Shown here: positions 37,879-46,279 of the stretch, piece by piece
Position numbering within the stretch: position 1 is the stretch's first letter
Layout of the letters: the number at the start of each line of letters is the position of its first letter
Assembly: GCA_030706455.1 (NCBI GenBank)
Contig: JAUZOL010000001.1
Coordinates: 186,001-250,000 of the forward strand
Source of the DNA: Bacteroidota bacterium
GTDB lineage: Bacteria; Bacteroidota; Bacteroidia; Bacteroidales; Paludibacteraceae
Direction of reading: 5' to 3'
Length of the DNA: 64,000 bases
Made by a program: the position numbers and the translations under genes
Notes under the pieces: generated by a model
Seen by the model: only the letters and a program-made list of their open reading frames with translations
The model's database searches: none
What the model was told of the DNA's origin: nothing

Positions 37879-40728
37879 CTATTCTATTTCGATAAAATAC
37901 TCGTTCAAAATCTGGTTAGGTTTCAGATCGATCTTTTTACGGAGCCGATAACGGTTATTCTCCACTGCCCGCACAGAAAGGTTCATCAACGAGGCGATAT
38001 CTTTGGTATCCAAATTCAGTTTCAGGCAGGCGCAGAGCCGTAAATCGTTCGGTGTAAGCTCTGGATGTTTTTCTTTCAGACGTTTAAAAAATAAACTATG
38101 CTTTTGTTCGAACTGAATCATAAACATTTTCCAGTCCTCTTCAGCATCCAGCCGGTCGGAGAGTAGTCGGCTCATTTTCTGGAAGAGCGGAATCATGCTC
38201 TTCTGTGTGTTTTTCTCCGACATATTTTCCACCATCTCTTTCAAATGAAGAATTAGCTCGTTCTTGCGAATGATAAAAGACGTCTGGGTCAATAGCTCCC
38301 CGTTTTTTGCCTCAATTTCGCCTTGTAAACGTTCGTTCATATTGCGCAAATGCTCGGCCTCCAACATGCGCAGTTGCTGCATCTGTATATTTCGAAAACG
38401 ACGTATGACGTAATAGCGGATCAGGTAGGCAATGCCTGCCAGCAAGAGAATATAGAATATCCAGGCCCATACAGACCGATACCAAGGTGCACGTATGTCG
38501 AACTGGTATTCGGTGATAGCAGAATAATTCCCTAACCCATCGGTAGAACGCACCTGAAAGACATAATGTCCCTGAGGAAGACGGGCATAAGATACGCTGT
38601 TGGTAGTAACTGGATCGCACCACCGGTCATCCACATTGGCATTCTTCAGTCGGTATTGCACCATCAAAGCTTGTGCAAAGGCATTTCTTACGGTAAAGTT
38701 AATCGTCACGCTATTATAGGCGTATCCGATAGAAGCCTCCTCATTCACAGAACAGTAAACAGGCTCCCGCTCCAGCCCAGTAGCCTTTACCGCCTCCAGA
38801 AAAGGTGGAACCAAACGGGTCGAGAGGTTGCTGCGACGAACCTTACTCAGGGTATGGGTTGCAAAACCATCATCGAGACAAAGGAGCGAAAGCGAATCAT
38901 TCAGCATGGAAATATTCTCGTACTCATTCACAAACGAGAGCGAATTGTTTTCCAGGCGGTACGATTCCTCTATCCGGCATTTATACCCGTCGTAGAAGAA
39001 TCGGCAGATGGCATTTCCGGTAATGGCCCAATTGATATCGTCACGAATAGGAACAATGTTCTTGATATCGCTCAGATTGGCAAAACAACGGCTCAACGTG
39101 GCATCTTGCTGCAGACGGTTTCGGGTTTCGTTATAGGTCCAGAAATGGTTTCCCCCGACCAGCAAAATACGTTCGCCAGCTTTAAACAAACGTATCTGAG
39201 CAGGCAGCGACGGATCGTTTTTTTTCGAAAAACAGGTAATGTATTTAAATCGGGTTGCCGCATCGTCGAGGCGGCATTTATAAATGGCATGCGACGTCGT
39301 CTCGAGCCAGATATTGCCTAGATAATCGGTTTCGGCACGCAGGATCGACTCCGGTATCTGGGTCATCGAGTGCAGGGATTGCGTTGTTTTATCATACACA
39401 TATAAACTGTGATAAGTGACGATGAATTGGTAAATCCTGCCTCTGATAATACTTTCGAATATCCGAAAAACGCCGGTATGGATTTGCGGCAGTGGAGACG
39501 AAACCGTAAGTCCCTTACTAATCTCTTTCACCCCGCTGTTATGTCCAAAATAGAGCCGATCGCCTATTTTAGAAAAAGACCACACCTGCCCCTGAGTTCC
39601 CTCTATAAATTTAAGCTTTGAGAACAGATCTGGATCATTCAAAGCATCACTGGAGACAACAAATACTCCCTGATTAGTTCCCAACAGCAAATGTCCGTTC
39701 CATAACGTTGCGGCATATACACTTCCGGCATCTTTTTCATTCGATTTATAGAAGCTGAAACCTTCTTTGTACAGAATATATGACAGGCCTCGGTCCATGG
39801 CCACCCACACATTATGCTGATAATCCTCGAAGAGAGCCTGTACGGTATTGTTTTGCAATGAATTTCCTGTATTAAAATGATTAATCAGTTGTCCGGTCTC
39901 ACTCACTTCGTACACTCCATTCAACAGGGTACCAAGAAAATAGCTGCGTTTATGCTCCGAATAGATACCACAGTTCAGCTCCGTACCTTTCAACCGTTCT
40001 GACAGTCCGGTATTCCACAGCACAAACCCCGCACCGTTGTACCGGAACAATTTACCGTCGGAGGTACCGACCAGCACCTCATTTTGTCCCAACGGTAGAA
40101 TGACCCGGACCACAGTGCCTCTGAACAAGTCGCTTCCGGGAATTTTCGCCAGTTGACTTCCCTTTAAGCGGAACAGCGCACCGTTGATTTCCTGCACCCA
40201 AAACTCATTGCGCACCTTCAGCAAGAATAAAAAGCCATTCACCGACCTGATCTTGCTGATACGGTTATTCTCGTACAGATAGATATTGCTGAACGATTGA
40301 AAATAGACCCGTTTGCCGTCACACCAGATTTTCCAGAAACTTTCGTCGATATTGTTTTTCTTCAACAATCCTGTCAGTGATGTGTATGCAAAGTGTCCAG
40401 AAGCATCTCTGTCCCACCGGCCAATTTCGTTATTACCGCCCGTGAATACGGTTTTGTGGGAAACTATGGCTAAAGCGCGTACCATGGGAGAACGTGGAGG
40501 CGTATTGAGTGTCCACGACATGCCGTCGCTCTCCAGTAAACCCATATCATTACCGCAATAAATAATACCACGTTCATCCTGTCCCAGCGACCAGTTTTTA
40601 GTGGCTGCCTTGTATTGATTTTTGTAAATATTGAGGACCAGAGGTGTAGCACGAGACTGCTCCTCAAACACACTAAAAATAATAAAAAAGAACAGTAACA
40701 AGGAGCGTTTAGGGTATGATTTCAGCAT
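37879..40728 (-). CDS. SusR-like membrane sensor-regulator with LuxR-type HTH
   Basis: One-protein transmembrane regulator of 949 residues. Signal/TM start, then a periplasmic two-component-regulator propeller (~35-650: NWSLGQDERGIIYCGNDMGLL, ALFEDYQHNVWVAMDRGLSY), a Y_Y_Y domain (~665-725: MVQYRLKNANVDDRW, YVFQVRSTDGLGNYS), one membrane helix (~735-755, WAWIFYILLLAGIAYLI), a coiled-coil linker, and a C-terminal LuxR-type helix-turn-helix (LTPNDLRLCACLKLNLDTKD; IASLMNLSVRAVENNRYRLR). There is no histidine kinase or receiver domain, so it is SusR-like, larger because of the full propeller. It should bind an oligosaccharide in the periplasm and activate the SusCD operon next to it. Confidence 0.88.
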   Translation of the reverse strand: MLKSYPKRSLLLFFFIIFSVFEEQSRATPLVLNIYKNQYKAATKNWSLGQDERGIIYCGNDMGLLESDGMSWTLNTPPRSPMVRALAIVSHKTVFTGGNNEIGRWDRDASGHFAYTSLTGLLKKNNIDESFWKIWCDGKRVYFQSFSNIYLYENNRISKIRSVNGFLFLLKVRNEFWVQEINGALFRLKGSQLAKIPGSDLFRGTVVRVILPLGQNEVLVGTSDGKLFRYNGAGFVLWNTGLSERLKGTELNCGIYSEHKRSYFLGTLLNGVYEVSETGQLINHFNTGNSLQNNTVQALFEDYQHNVWVAMDRGLSYILYKEGFSFYKSNEKDAGSVYAATLWNGHLLLGTNQGVFVVSSDALNDPDLFSKLKFIEGTQGQVWSFSKIGDRLYFGHNSGVKEISKGLTVSSPLPQIHTGVFRIFESIIRGRIYQFIVTYHSLYVYDKTTQSLHSMTQIPESILRAETDYLGNIWLETTSHAIYKCRLDDAATRFKYITCFSKKNDPSLPAQIRLFKAGERILLVGGNHFWTYNETRNRLQQDATLSRCFANLSDIKNIVPIRDDINWAITGNAICRFFYDGYKCRIEESYRLENNSLSFVNEYENISMLNDSLSLLCLDDGFATHTLSKVRRSNLSTRLVPPFLEAVKATGLEREPVYCSVNEEASIGYAYNSVTINFTVRNAFAQALMVQYRLKNANVDDRWCDPVTTNSVSYARLPQGHYVFQVRSTDGLGNYSAITEYQFDIRAPWYRSVWAWIFYILLLAGIAYLIRYYVIRRFRNIQMQQLRMLEAEHLRNMNERLQGEIEAKNGELLTQTSFIIRKNELILHLKEMVENMSEKNTQKSMIPLFQKMSRLLSDRLDAEEDWKMFMIQFEQKHSLFFKRLKEKHPELTPNDLRLCACLKLNLDTKDIASLMNLSVRAVENNRYRLRKKIDLKPNQILNEYFIEIE

Positions 40729-40798
40729 AGATAATTAAAAGTTTGCGTGAAATATCCGGGACGATAGTCCAAAAAATCATTACGTAAATAGTGAGTTG

Positions 40799-40806
40799 CA
40801 AAGATA
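40799..40806 (-). promoter_or_regulatory. Candidate -7 box of the SusR-like regulator
   Basis: TATCTTTG on the minus strand, about 70 bp before the regulator start. No TTTG at ideal -33 distance, so only tentative. Confidence 0.35.
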
Positions 40807-41006
40807 CAACAAAAGAGAAAATGTAACTCTTTACTGCAATGATAAACACTACGACATGCTTTCTTGATTGATATATTGAACGCTGATCTCAAGAAAACCA
40901 ATAATCATCTTTCTATCCCATGTCATTTTTGCACAAAAAATCAAAAATATACGCTTAGTGCAAGGTGCAAGTTCAAAAATAGCTTGTATCTTTGAACCTG
41001 AGATTT

Positions 41007-41288
41007 ATGCAGACACAGGAAAGACAAGTAATACTATTGTGGCCAAAGGATAAACTAACAACTGTCGTTAGTTTGCAACAAATTCATTGAATAGGTAAAG
41101 ACTTAAAACAAGAAGCAATACCTGTTATACAACCTGAAAAGAAGGATATAATAACAGTGAATCTCTTTGTTAAAAAACGCCTTCAAAACCGTACATTTAA
41201 CTGTACCCCAAAGGCAACTTCCAATTACAAGCAATTGGAAAACAAACAACAAAGACAAAGGTTCACGTTCCGTCCATACCGCCATTAG
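41007..41288 (+). pseudogene. Short frame interrupted by one in-frame TGA
   Basis: ATG 41007 opens a frame (MQTQERQVILLWPKDK...) that meets TGA at 41088-41090, then continues in the same frame without stops to TAG 41286-41288 (94 codons in all). A -7-like TATCTTTG ends 12 bp before the ATG, and a rho-independent terminator follows 5 bp after the last stop. It reads as a small unit that acquired a nonsense mutation, or as a small RNA with chance open frames. The product is not recognised; the second part is basic (KKRLQNR; NKQQRQRF). Confidence 0.3.
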
Positions 41289-41293
41289 TTGCA

Positions 41294-41338
41294 AAATAGC
41301 GAGCCGATTTGGCTTGCTATTTTTTTGTTTTATGCCCA
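41294..41338 (+). terminator. Plus-strand rho-independent terminator
   Basis: Stem AAATAGCGAGCC / GGCTTGCTATTT with one G-U pair, 5-nt loop, then TTTTTGTTTT on the plus strand. No intact plus-strand gene precedes it, which supports a short transcript from about 41000. Confidence 0.75.
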
Positions 41339-41405
41339 ACCCTTAGCGGGTCGCCTACAAAAGTCGGATCTATCGGGATAATGCCTACTTATTCACATGC
41401 ACAAC

Positions 41406-41438
41406 AAAGCGCAAAAAGACTATATCTTCTTGCGCTTT
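41406..41438 (-). terminator. Terminator of the sulfur/encapsulin operon
   Basis: Imperfect inverted repeat AAAGCGCAAAAAGA / TCTTCTTGCGCTTT (41406-41419, 41425-41438) 18 bp past the desulfurase stop. The minus-strand tail is TTGTTGTG, a weak U-tract. Confidence 0.6.
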
Positions 41439-41455
41439 ACAGAGACTGACATTTA

Positions 41456-43081
41456 TCAACGGCTATACAAAACTTTCCTAATCGCCACTACCAGCTTATC
41501 AATCTCCTCAGTGGTGTTGTAGAATGCAAAAGACGGACGAACAGTAGCCTCCACTCCCAAACGGCGTAATGCAGGTTGGGCGCAATGATGTCCGGCACGA
41601 AGGGCTATTCCTTCCTGATCGAGCAAGCGGCCTACCTCTGGTGTCGGAATCCCATCCAGAACAAAAGAAACTACGCTTACCCGTTTTTTCGGATTACCGA
41701 TCAAACGTAAACCGTCGATCTTGCCTAACTCTTCCCGGGCATATTCGGTGAGATAATGTTCGTATTTCGAAATATTATTTATCCCGATACGGCTGACGTA
41801 ATCGAGAGCAAACCCCAGTCCTACGGCATCGGCCACATTGGGAGTACCGGCCTCAAACTTAGCAGGAGGTGCATTGAAAACCGTCTCTTCAAAGGTCACA
41901 TCCTGAATCATATTGCCACCACCCTGCCAGGGAGGAATAATATCCAACAACTCTTTCTTGCCAAAAACTACCCCAATACCATTCGGAGCATAAATCTTAT
42001 GACCTGAAAAGACGAAGAAGTCGGCATCCAGTTCCTGGACATTGATGGGAGTATGAGCCACTGATTGTGCACCGTCGATCAGCACCCTGGCTCCCCAGCG
42101 ATGTGCCGATTCGATCATCTGTTTCACCGGAGATATGGTACCGAAGGTATTGTTTACCTGCCCGATAGAAACAAATTTGGTACGCGGCCCGAGCAGCTTT
42201 TCGTAATCTTCAAGTAACACGTCGCCATTGTTGTTGATAGGTATCGGAACCAGTTTGGCTCCTTTTTCCTTGGCTAATTGTTGCCACGGCACAATGTTCG
42301 CATGATGGTCGAGCGTAGAAACAATGATTTCATCGCCCGGCTGAATAAATTTCCATCCGTACGTTTGCGTCACCAGATTAATTCCCTCGGTTGTTCCGCG
42401 AACGAATATAATCTCTTCCGTCGATGAAGCACCAATGAAGCTCTTCACTTTTTCACGAGCTTTTTCGTAAGCATCGGTCGAGCGGGCGGCAAGCGTATGA
42501 GCTGCCCGGTGAATATTTGAATTGTCCTGTTCATAGAAACGGGCTATCCCGTCGATCACCTGTCTCGGCTTCTGGGTAGTAGCTGCATTATCAAACCATA
42601 TAAGGTCTTTCCCGTTCACTTTCTGATGAAGAATGGGAAAATCGTTGCGGATAGAGTTGACATCCAGATAATCGTTATCCGTGTAACGAATCTGTTGATC
42701 GCGACCGAACGCATAATTTGAAAATGTAGAAGGCACAAATCCGGCCTTTGATCCGTTAGAAAGTGCCTGATCGGTATCGCCCTTTTTGTCCGGGGCAAAA
42801 TTGAACTTCTGCTGCGGCAGACCTCCCGTAAACAAGCTAAGGTCGAAAGCAAGAGCATCATCAACCGGCTCAACAACCGGAGACAACACCTCCTCTTTAT
42901 TGGCAACACTTTTGAGCACCTCAAAAACAGACTCGAGATGGAGATCGTCCGGAATATTGTTGGCCACTCCCGTTTTGAATTCTTCCCGCTGAAACAGGCT
43001 ATCGGCCAGTTGGCGAAGGCGACCCGAATTCAATTCTTCACCCGGCTGAAACACATTAATCGCTTGATTTTCAGTTGGCAT
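41456..43081 (-). CDS. SufS-type cysteine desulfurase, encapsulin cargo
   Basis: Group II (SufS-like) PLP-dependent cysteine desulfurase of 541 residues, converting cysteine to alanine and enzyme-bound persulfide. The catalytic part spans ~140-541: STLDHHANIVPWQQ, FVFSGHKIYAPNG (PLP Lys about 362) and RAGHHCAQPALRRLG (persulfide Cys about 500). The first ~140 residues are an extra, low-complexity, acidic and Pro/Gly-rich extension with short motifs (LADSLFQREEF; FAPDKKGDTDQ; STFSNYAFGRD). Normal SufS is about 405 residues. This extended form is the described cargo of family 2A encapsulins, where the disordered N-terminus directs loading. The shell gene lies 81 bp upstream. Last gene of the nine-gene operon. 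Confidence 0.93.
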   Translation of the reverse strand: MPTENQAINVFQPGEELNSGRLRQLADSLFQREEFKTGVANNIPDDLHLESVFEVLKSVANKEEVLSPVVEPVDDALAFDLSLFTGGLPQQKFNFAPDKKGDTDQALSNGSKAGFVPSTFSNYAFGRDQQIRYTDNDYLDVNSIRNDFPILHQKVNGKDLIWFDNAATTQKPRQVIDGIARFYEQDNSNIHRAAHTLAARSTDAYEKAREKVKSFIGASSTEEIIFVRGTTEGINLVTQTYGWKFIQPGDEIIVSTLDHHANIVPWQQLAKEKGAKLVPIPINNNGDVLLEDYEKLLGPRTKFVSIGQVNNTFGTISPVKQMIESAHRWGARVLIDGAQSVAHTPINVQELDADFFVFSGHKIYAPNGIGVVFGKKELLDIIPPWQGGGNMIQDVTFEETVFNAPPAKFEAGTPNVADAVGLGFALDYVSRIGINNISKYEHYLTEYAREELGKIDGLRLIGNPKKRVSVVSFVLDGIPTPEVGRLLDQEGIALRAGHHCAQPALRRLGVEATVRPSFAFYNTTEEIDKLVVAIRKVLYSR

Positions 43082-43162
43082 GTTGTTATTTTTATTGGGA
43101 AATCACCTTTCCTAAAGTTCTAAACTTTAGGAAAGTTATGGATAGAAAATTTATCTGTATTT

Positions 43163-44599
43163 TTATTTTTCAACAGCATTACGATGCTGATAATCATGAT
43201 AATATCCCACTTCCACATTTTCGAGCACCGCCACGGCATCGTCGGTAAGAGAAGCTAAGGAGAAATATTTGGTCAACAGGTAGGAAGCCACGCCAAACTT
43301 ATCGAGACCCATCAAACGAGCTGAGAGACTAGGAGCTATTTCGCCCGGAATTCCGGCTTGGTGCAAGCCTACCACACCCTGTTCGTGTTCACCGATGCGT
43401 ACCAGAATAATACTGGTGGTTCCAACACCGCGATTGGTGAGATATTGACCTTTTATTTCCACCTTATCGCTAGGAATAATGGGGACACCACGCCATGTAA
43501 TGACCGGAACGCCGTGAATATTGGTGGTTACGGGAGGCACGCCACGCCAGGTGCATTCGCGTTCAAATGCGGCAATAGCACGCGGGTGAGCCACAAAGAA
43601 AGCCGGATTTTTCCATACCAGCGACAGCAGTTCGTCCAGATCATCTGGGGTCGGCGAACCGTAGCGGGTACTGATGCGGTAGCCCGGCTCCACGCTGTTG
43701 AGCAGCCCGAATGTAGTGTTGTTAATCAATTCCCATTCCTGGCGCTCCTTAATGCTTTCAATGCTCAATCGGACCTGTTGTTCCAGTTGGTTGTATGGAT
43801 CGTTGTAGAGATCAGATACACGGGTATGCACACGAACGATTGTTTGCAAAGTATTGAGCGAATATTCGCGGGGATTTTCCTCGTAGTCGATGTATGTCTC
43901 AGGAATAATGTTGTCTTCTTCGTGTCCTGAAACCAGGTCGATATGCTTTTCGCCGTGGGTATTGACGGTCGCTTTCAGACGGAGATGTTCATCAACGGCT
44001 TTCTGGAATTGTTCGCGAAAATCGGGAACTTCCTTGGTAATGGTTTCCAGCTCTTCGCTGTTCAACGTAAAGAAAACTCCCGGAGTAATGGGACGCACGG
44101 TCACTGATGCTGGTTTATCAGAAATAAGGTCGGCCTCACCGAAATATTCACCTTGAGTCAGAATACCAATACGCAGATCTTCACCATGCGGACCTTTGCT
44201 TATAATTTCCACTTGCCCTTTGGCAACAATGAAAAATTTCTGATCGTCACCCTCGTTAATCAGATTTTGCCCCAGTTCCACTTCTTCGATAGCGAAACGT
44301 TTAGCAAGACGATTCACAATATTTTCATCGATATGCGAAAACAAGGGAATCCGGCGTAAAGAATCGGCTCTGAATGCTGGTGTACCTTCAAGGTATTCAA
44401 TAGCAATACGTTCTGCTTTTTTCAATTCTACCTTTGTACGATTAACACGGTAGGTTCCCGAGTCGACCTGAACCCACGGCAATACTTTAAGTAATAAACG
44501 CGGAGTGATTGATCCCATCTGCGGGATGGTCTTGGTGGTGTTTGCCAACTGACGGGCTGTTGCAGTGGTTACACTGCGCTGTAAATCATTTTTAGCCAT
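43163..44599 (-). CDS. Family 2 encapsulin shell protein with inserted cyclic-nucleotide-binding fold
   Basis: Shell protein of an encapsulin nanocompartment (SrpI-type, HK97 fold), 478 residues. N-terminal arm ~1-75 (SVTTATARQLANTTKTIPQMG; LLKVLPWVQVDSGTYRVNR), a cyclic-nucleotide-binding-like domain ~82-190 (IPLFSHIDENIVNRLAKRF; GEYFGEADLISDKPASVTV), then the HK97 body ~230-478 (NTTFGLLNSVEPGYRIS; AHPRAIAAFERECTWRGVPP; GLHQAGIPGEIAPSLSARLMG). Many copies assemble into an icosahedral shell. The insert keeps the FGE glutamate, but the arginine that binds the nucleotide phosphate in CRP/PKA aligns with Ala 164, so classic cAMP binding is doubtful. Cyclic-nucleotide-domain shells are usually called family 2B, yet here the neighbour is the cysteine desulfurase typical of 2A. 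Confidence 0.93.
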   Translation of the reverse strand: MAKNDLQRSVTTATARQLANTTKTIPQMGSITPRLLLKVLPWVQVDSGTYRVNRTKVELKKAERIAIEYLEGTPAFRADSLRRIPLFSHIDENIVNRLAKRFAIEEVELGQNLINEGDDQKFFIVAKGQVEIISKGPHGEDLRIGILTQGEYFGEADLISDKPASVTVRPITPGVFFTLNSEELETITKEVPDFREQFQKAVDEHLRLKATVNTHGEKHIDLVSGHEEDNIIPETYIDYEENPREYSLNTLQTIVRVHTRVSDLYNDPYNQLEQQVRLSIESIKERQEWELINNTTFGLLNSVEPGYRISTRYGSPTPDDLDELLSLVWKNPAFFVAHPRAIAAFERECTWRGVPPVTTNIHGVPVITWRGVPIIPSDKVEIKGQYLTNRGVGTTSIILVRIGEHEQGVVGLHQAGIPGEIAPSLSARLMGLDKFGVASYLLTKYFSLASLTDDAVAVLENVEVGYYHDYQHRNAVEK

Positions 44600-44660
44600 T
44601 TAGTTTATATTAATTAGTTAACATACAATCAAAAACTTACACGACATAAAACAGACACTT

Positions 44661-45569
44661 TTATATCCCAAGTCCATCTATAAATGTGTTCTCCACTGCT
44701 TTTTGCTGGGTAATCTTAGTATTGGGGGGAATGCTGGTAGTTAACCAAACATTTCCGCCAACCACAGATCCGGCACCGATAGTGATGCGGCCCAAAACAT
44801 TGGCATTGGAATAAATCACTACACTATCTTCGATTATCGGGTGACGGGGCAAATTGATCGGATTTCCTTTATCATCCAGCCTGAAACGAATAGCCCCCAA
44901 CGTCACACCCTGATAAAGAGTAACATGATTACCTATAATAGTAGTTTCGCCAATCACAACCCCTGTCCCGTGATCTATACTGAAATACTCTCCAATTTGA
45001 GCACCAGGATGAATATCGATACCGGTTTCTGAATGAGCCAATTCGGAGATAATGCGTGGCAAAACGGGAATATTCAACCGAAGCAATGCATGAGCTACCC
45101 TATGATTGAAAATAGCCCGAATAGCGGGATAACAGAAAATTACCTCGCCATAACTCTTGGCTGCCGGATCTCCATCATACATAGCTTTCACGTCTGTGGA
45201 TATCAACCTTTTCAATTCAGGAATCTGCTGAAGGAAAAGCAAGGTCTTTTCTTGTGCCACCAGTCGGGCATCGTTACAAAGTTCATCGGAAGCACTAAAG
45301 CAAAGTCCGTAAAGAATTTGTTCTTTCAGCAAGGAATAAAGCCGCTCTTGCGTTACCCCCAAGTGATATTCGAGGGTGTTGGAATTCGCTATAAAGTCGC
45401 CGTAGTATCCGGGGAAGACAATTGATCGCAACAACTCTACAATTTCCTGCAATTTGGTCAGCGAAGGCAAAGGCTTATCGTGTTGCGGGATGTAACGATA
45501 TTCTACTACATTGTTTTTCAACAATTCCGAAATATTCTTCTGAAGAACTTTAACAACAGGAGGCTGCAT
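44661..45569 (-). CDS. cysE: Serine O-acetyltransferase (EpsC-type)
   Basis: Serine acetyltransferase of 302 residues, making O-acetylserine from serine and acetyl-CoA, the substrate for the CysK encoded in the same operon. An alpha-helical N-terminal domain (~1-165) precedes a left-handed beta-helix of hexapeptide repeats (~170-290): GIDIHPGAQIGEYFSIDHGTG, GVVIGETTIIGNHVTLYQGV, VVIYSNANVLGRITIGAGSVVGG. His in DIHPGA and IDHGTG are the family's active-site residues. The long N-terminus and the RFRLDDKGNPINLPRHP insert fit the EpsC/SATase subgroup of Bacteroidota. Ends 61 bp before the shell gene; 10 bp after the JAMM gene. Confidence 0.92.
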   Translation of the reverse strand: MQPPVVKVLQKNISELLKNNVVEYRYIPQHDKPLPSLTKLQEIVELLRSIVFPGYYGDFIANSNTLEYHLGVTQERLYSLLKEQILYGLCFSASDELCNDARLVAQEKTLLFLQQIPELKRLISTDVKAMYDGDPAAKSYGEVIFCYPAIRAIFNHRVAHALLRLNIPVLPRIISELAHSETGIDIHPGAQIGEYFSIDHGTGVVIGETTIIGNHVTLYQGVTLGAIRFRLDDKGNPINLPRHPIIEDSVVIYSNANVLGRITIGAGSVVGGNVWLTTSIPPNTKITQQKAVENTFIDGLGI

Positions 45570-45579
45570 ATGTTCAATA

Positions 45580-45978
45580 TTAAAGTGTTACATTTATTTC
45601 CACCTCTGCTGACTCTCCGTTTTGAATCCGAAATGCTTTCAAAACAGGCCATTCTTCGCTTAGAGAAAGTATCAGGTACAAAATATTCGGATCATAAGCC
45701 AAACGAATATCTTCCTGTGAAGGCCGAGCCGGTGTGGAAGGATGACTATGATAATTGGCAATGATCTGCAATCCTTCTTTACGGGCATTGCGTAATACAT
45801 TGAACTGCTCGGTGGGATCGAATGAGAAGTGTTCGGGACTGTGATCTATATTACTCAGAGCAAAGCGTTTTTCCACATTTTCCTCTCTACCCACCAACAA
45901 CCCACAAGCTTCATTCGGAAGCTCATTATGAGCCTGTTCGATAATCGCCTTTACAATATATTGTGGTATTGAAATCAT
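45580..45978 (-). CDS. JAMM/MPN+ (M67) metalloprotease, Mec+-like
   Basis: Zinc metalloprotease of 132 residues with a complete JAMM motif: catalytic Glu in NELPNEACGLLVG, then NYHSHPSTPARPSQED, which fits HxHx7Sx2D. In Mycobacterium, Mec+ releases cysteine from the sulfur-carrier CysO; QbsD and HcyD cleave C-terminal extra residues from ThiS-like carriers. Both roles are possible here because the operon encodes a ThiS-like carrier ending GGGQR and a CysK. Its ATG overlaps the TusA stop (ATGA, 45975-45978), indicating translational coupling; it is followed 10 bp later by cysE. Confidence 0.92.
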   Translation of the reverse strand: MISIPQYIVKAIIEQAHNELPNEACGLLVGREENVEKRFALSNIDHSPEHFSFDPTEQFNVLRNARKEGLQIIANYHSHPSTPARPSQEDIRLAYDPNILYLILSLSEEWPVLKAFRIQNGESAEVEINVTL

Positions 45979-46202
45979 TTTTCAATTATTACTCTGTGAA
46001 TGCCTTTTACTTCGGTTTCTGTCACCGATAGCACTTTGAAACCTTGTTCCGTCGCACTGCGCGGAACGTTCTCCAATGGTTCGCCCTCGGTCAACAACAC
46101 CTCCAGTGTGTCGCCCGTTTTGAGTTTTGACAATTCAATTTTCGTTTTTACGAATGTCATCGGGCAATGCTCTTTTGTAATATCTAATCTGTAAGTTGCC
46201 AT
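45975..46202 (-). CDS. TusA/SirA-like sulfur carrier
   Basis: Small persulfide carrier of 75 residues. The family motif is EHCPMTFVKTKIEL with the single Cys 13 that carries the persulfide, close to the CPxP of TusA (the second Pro is replaced). Secondary structure pattern beta-alpha-beta-alpha-beta-beta is typical. It would pass sulfur from the desulfurase to downstream acceptors such as the DsrE-like protein or the E1/carrier pair. Overlaps the JAMM gene by 4 bp and lies 77 bp after the DsrE-like gene. Confidence 0.9.
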   Translation of the reverse strand: MATYRLDITKEHCPMTFVKTKIELSKLKTGDTLEVLLTEGEPLENVPRSATEQGFKVLSVTETEVKGIHRVIIEK

Positions 46203-46279
46203 AATTTGAGAATTAATCGATTAATTGGCAAAGGATTGAATCGTACGTTACCATCACATCCCCTTCGCCTTCTCACTTT

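Larger units (their letters stand above)
40729..41455. other. Intergenic region of 727 bp with a plus-strand transcription unit
   Basis: Between the SusR-like regulator and the desulfurase, both minus strand. It holds, in order, the regulator's candidate promoter, a plus-strand -7-like TATCTTTG (40987-40994), a short open frame broken by TGA (41007-41288), a plus-strand terminator (41294-41332) and the minus-strand terminator of the sulfur operon (41406-41438). The middle thus behaves as a small plus-strand unit of about 330 nt. Confidence 0.4.

Noticed and set aside
41088-41090. TGA as a selenocysteine codon in the small plus-strand frame.
   Set aside because: No stable hairpin directly follows the TGA, the family is unknown, and no selenocysteine genes are in the window.
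41103-41339. 78-residue minus-strand open frame between the regulator and desulfurase.
   Set aside because: It overlaps a terminator hairpin and the opposing plus-strand unit and has no family features.
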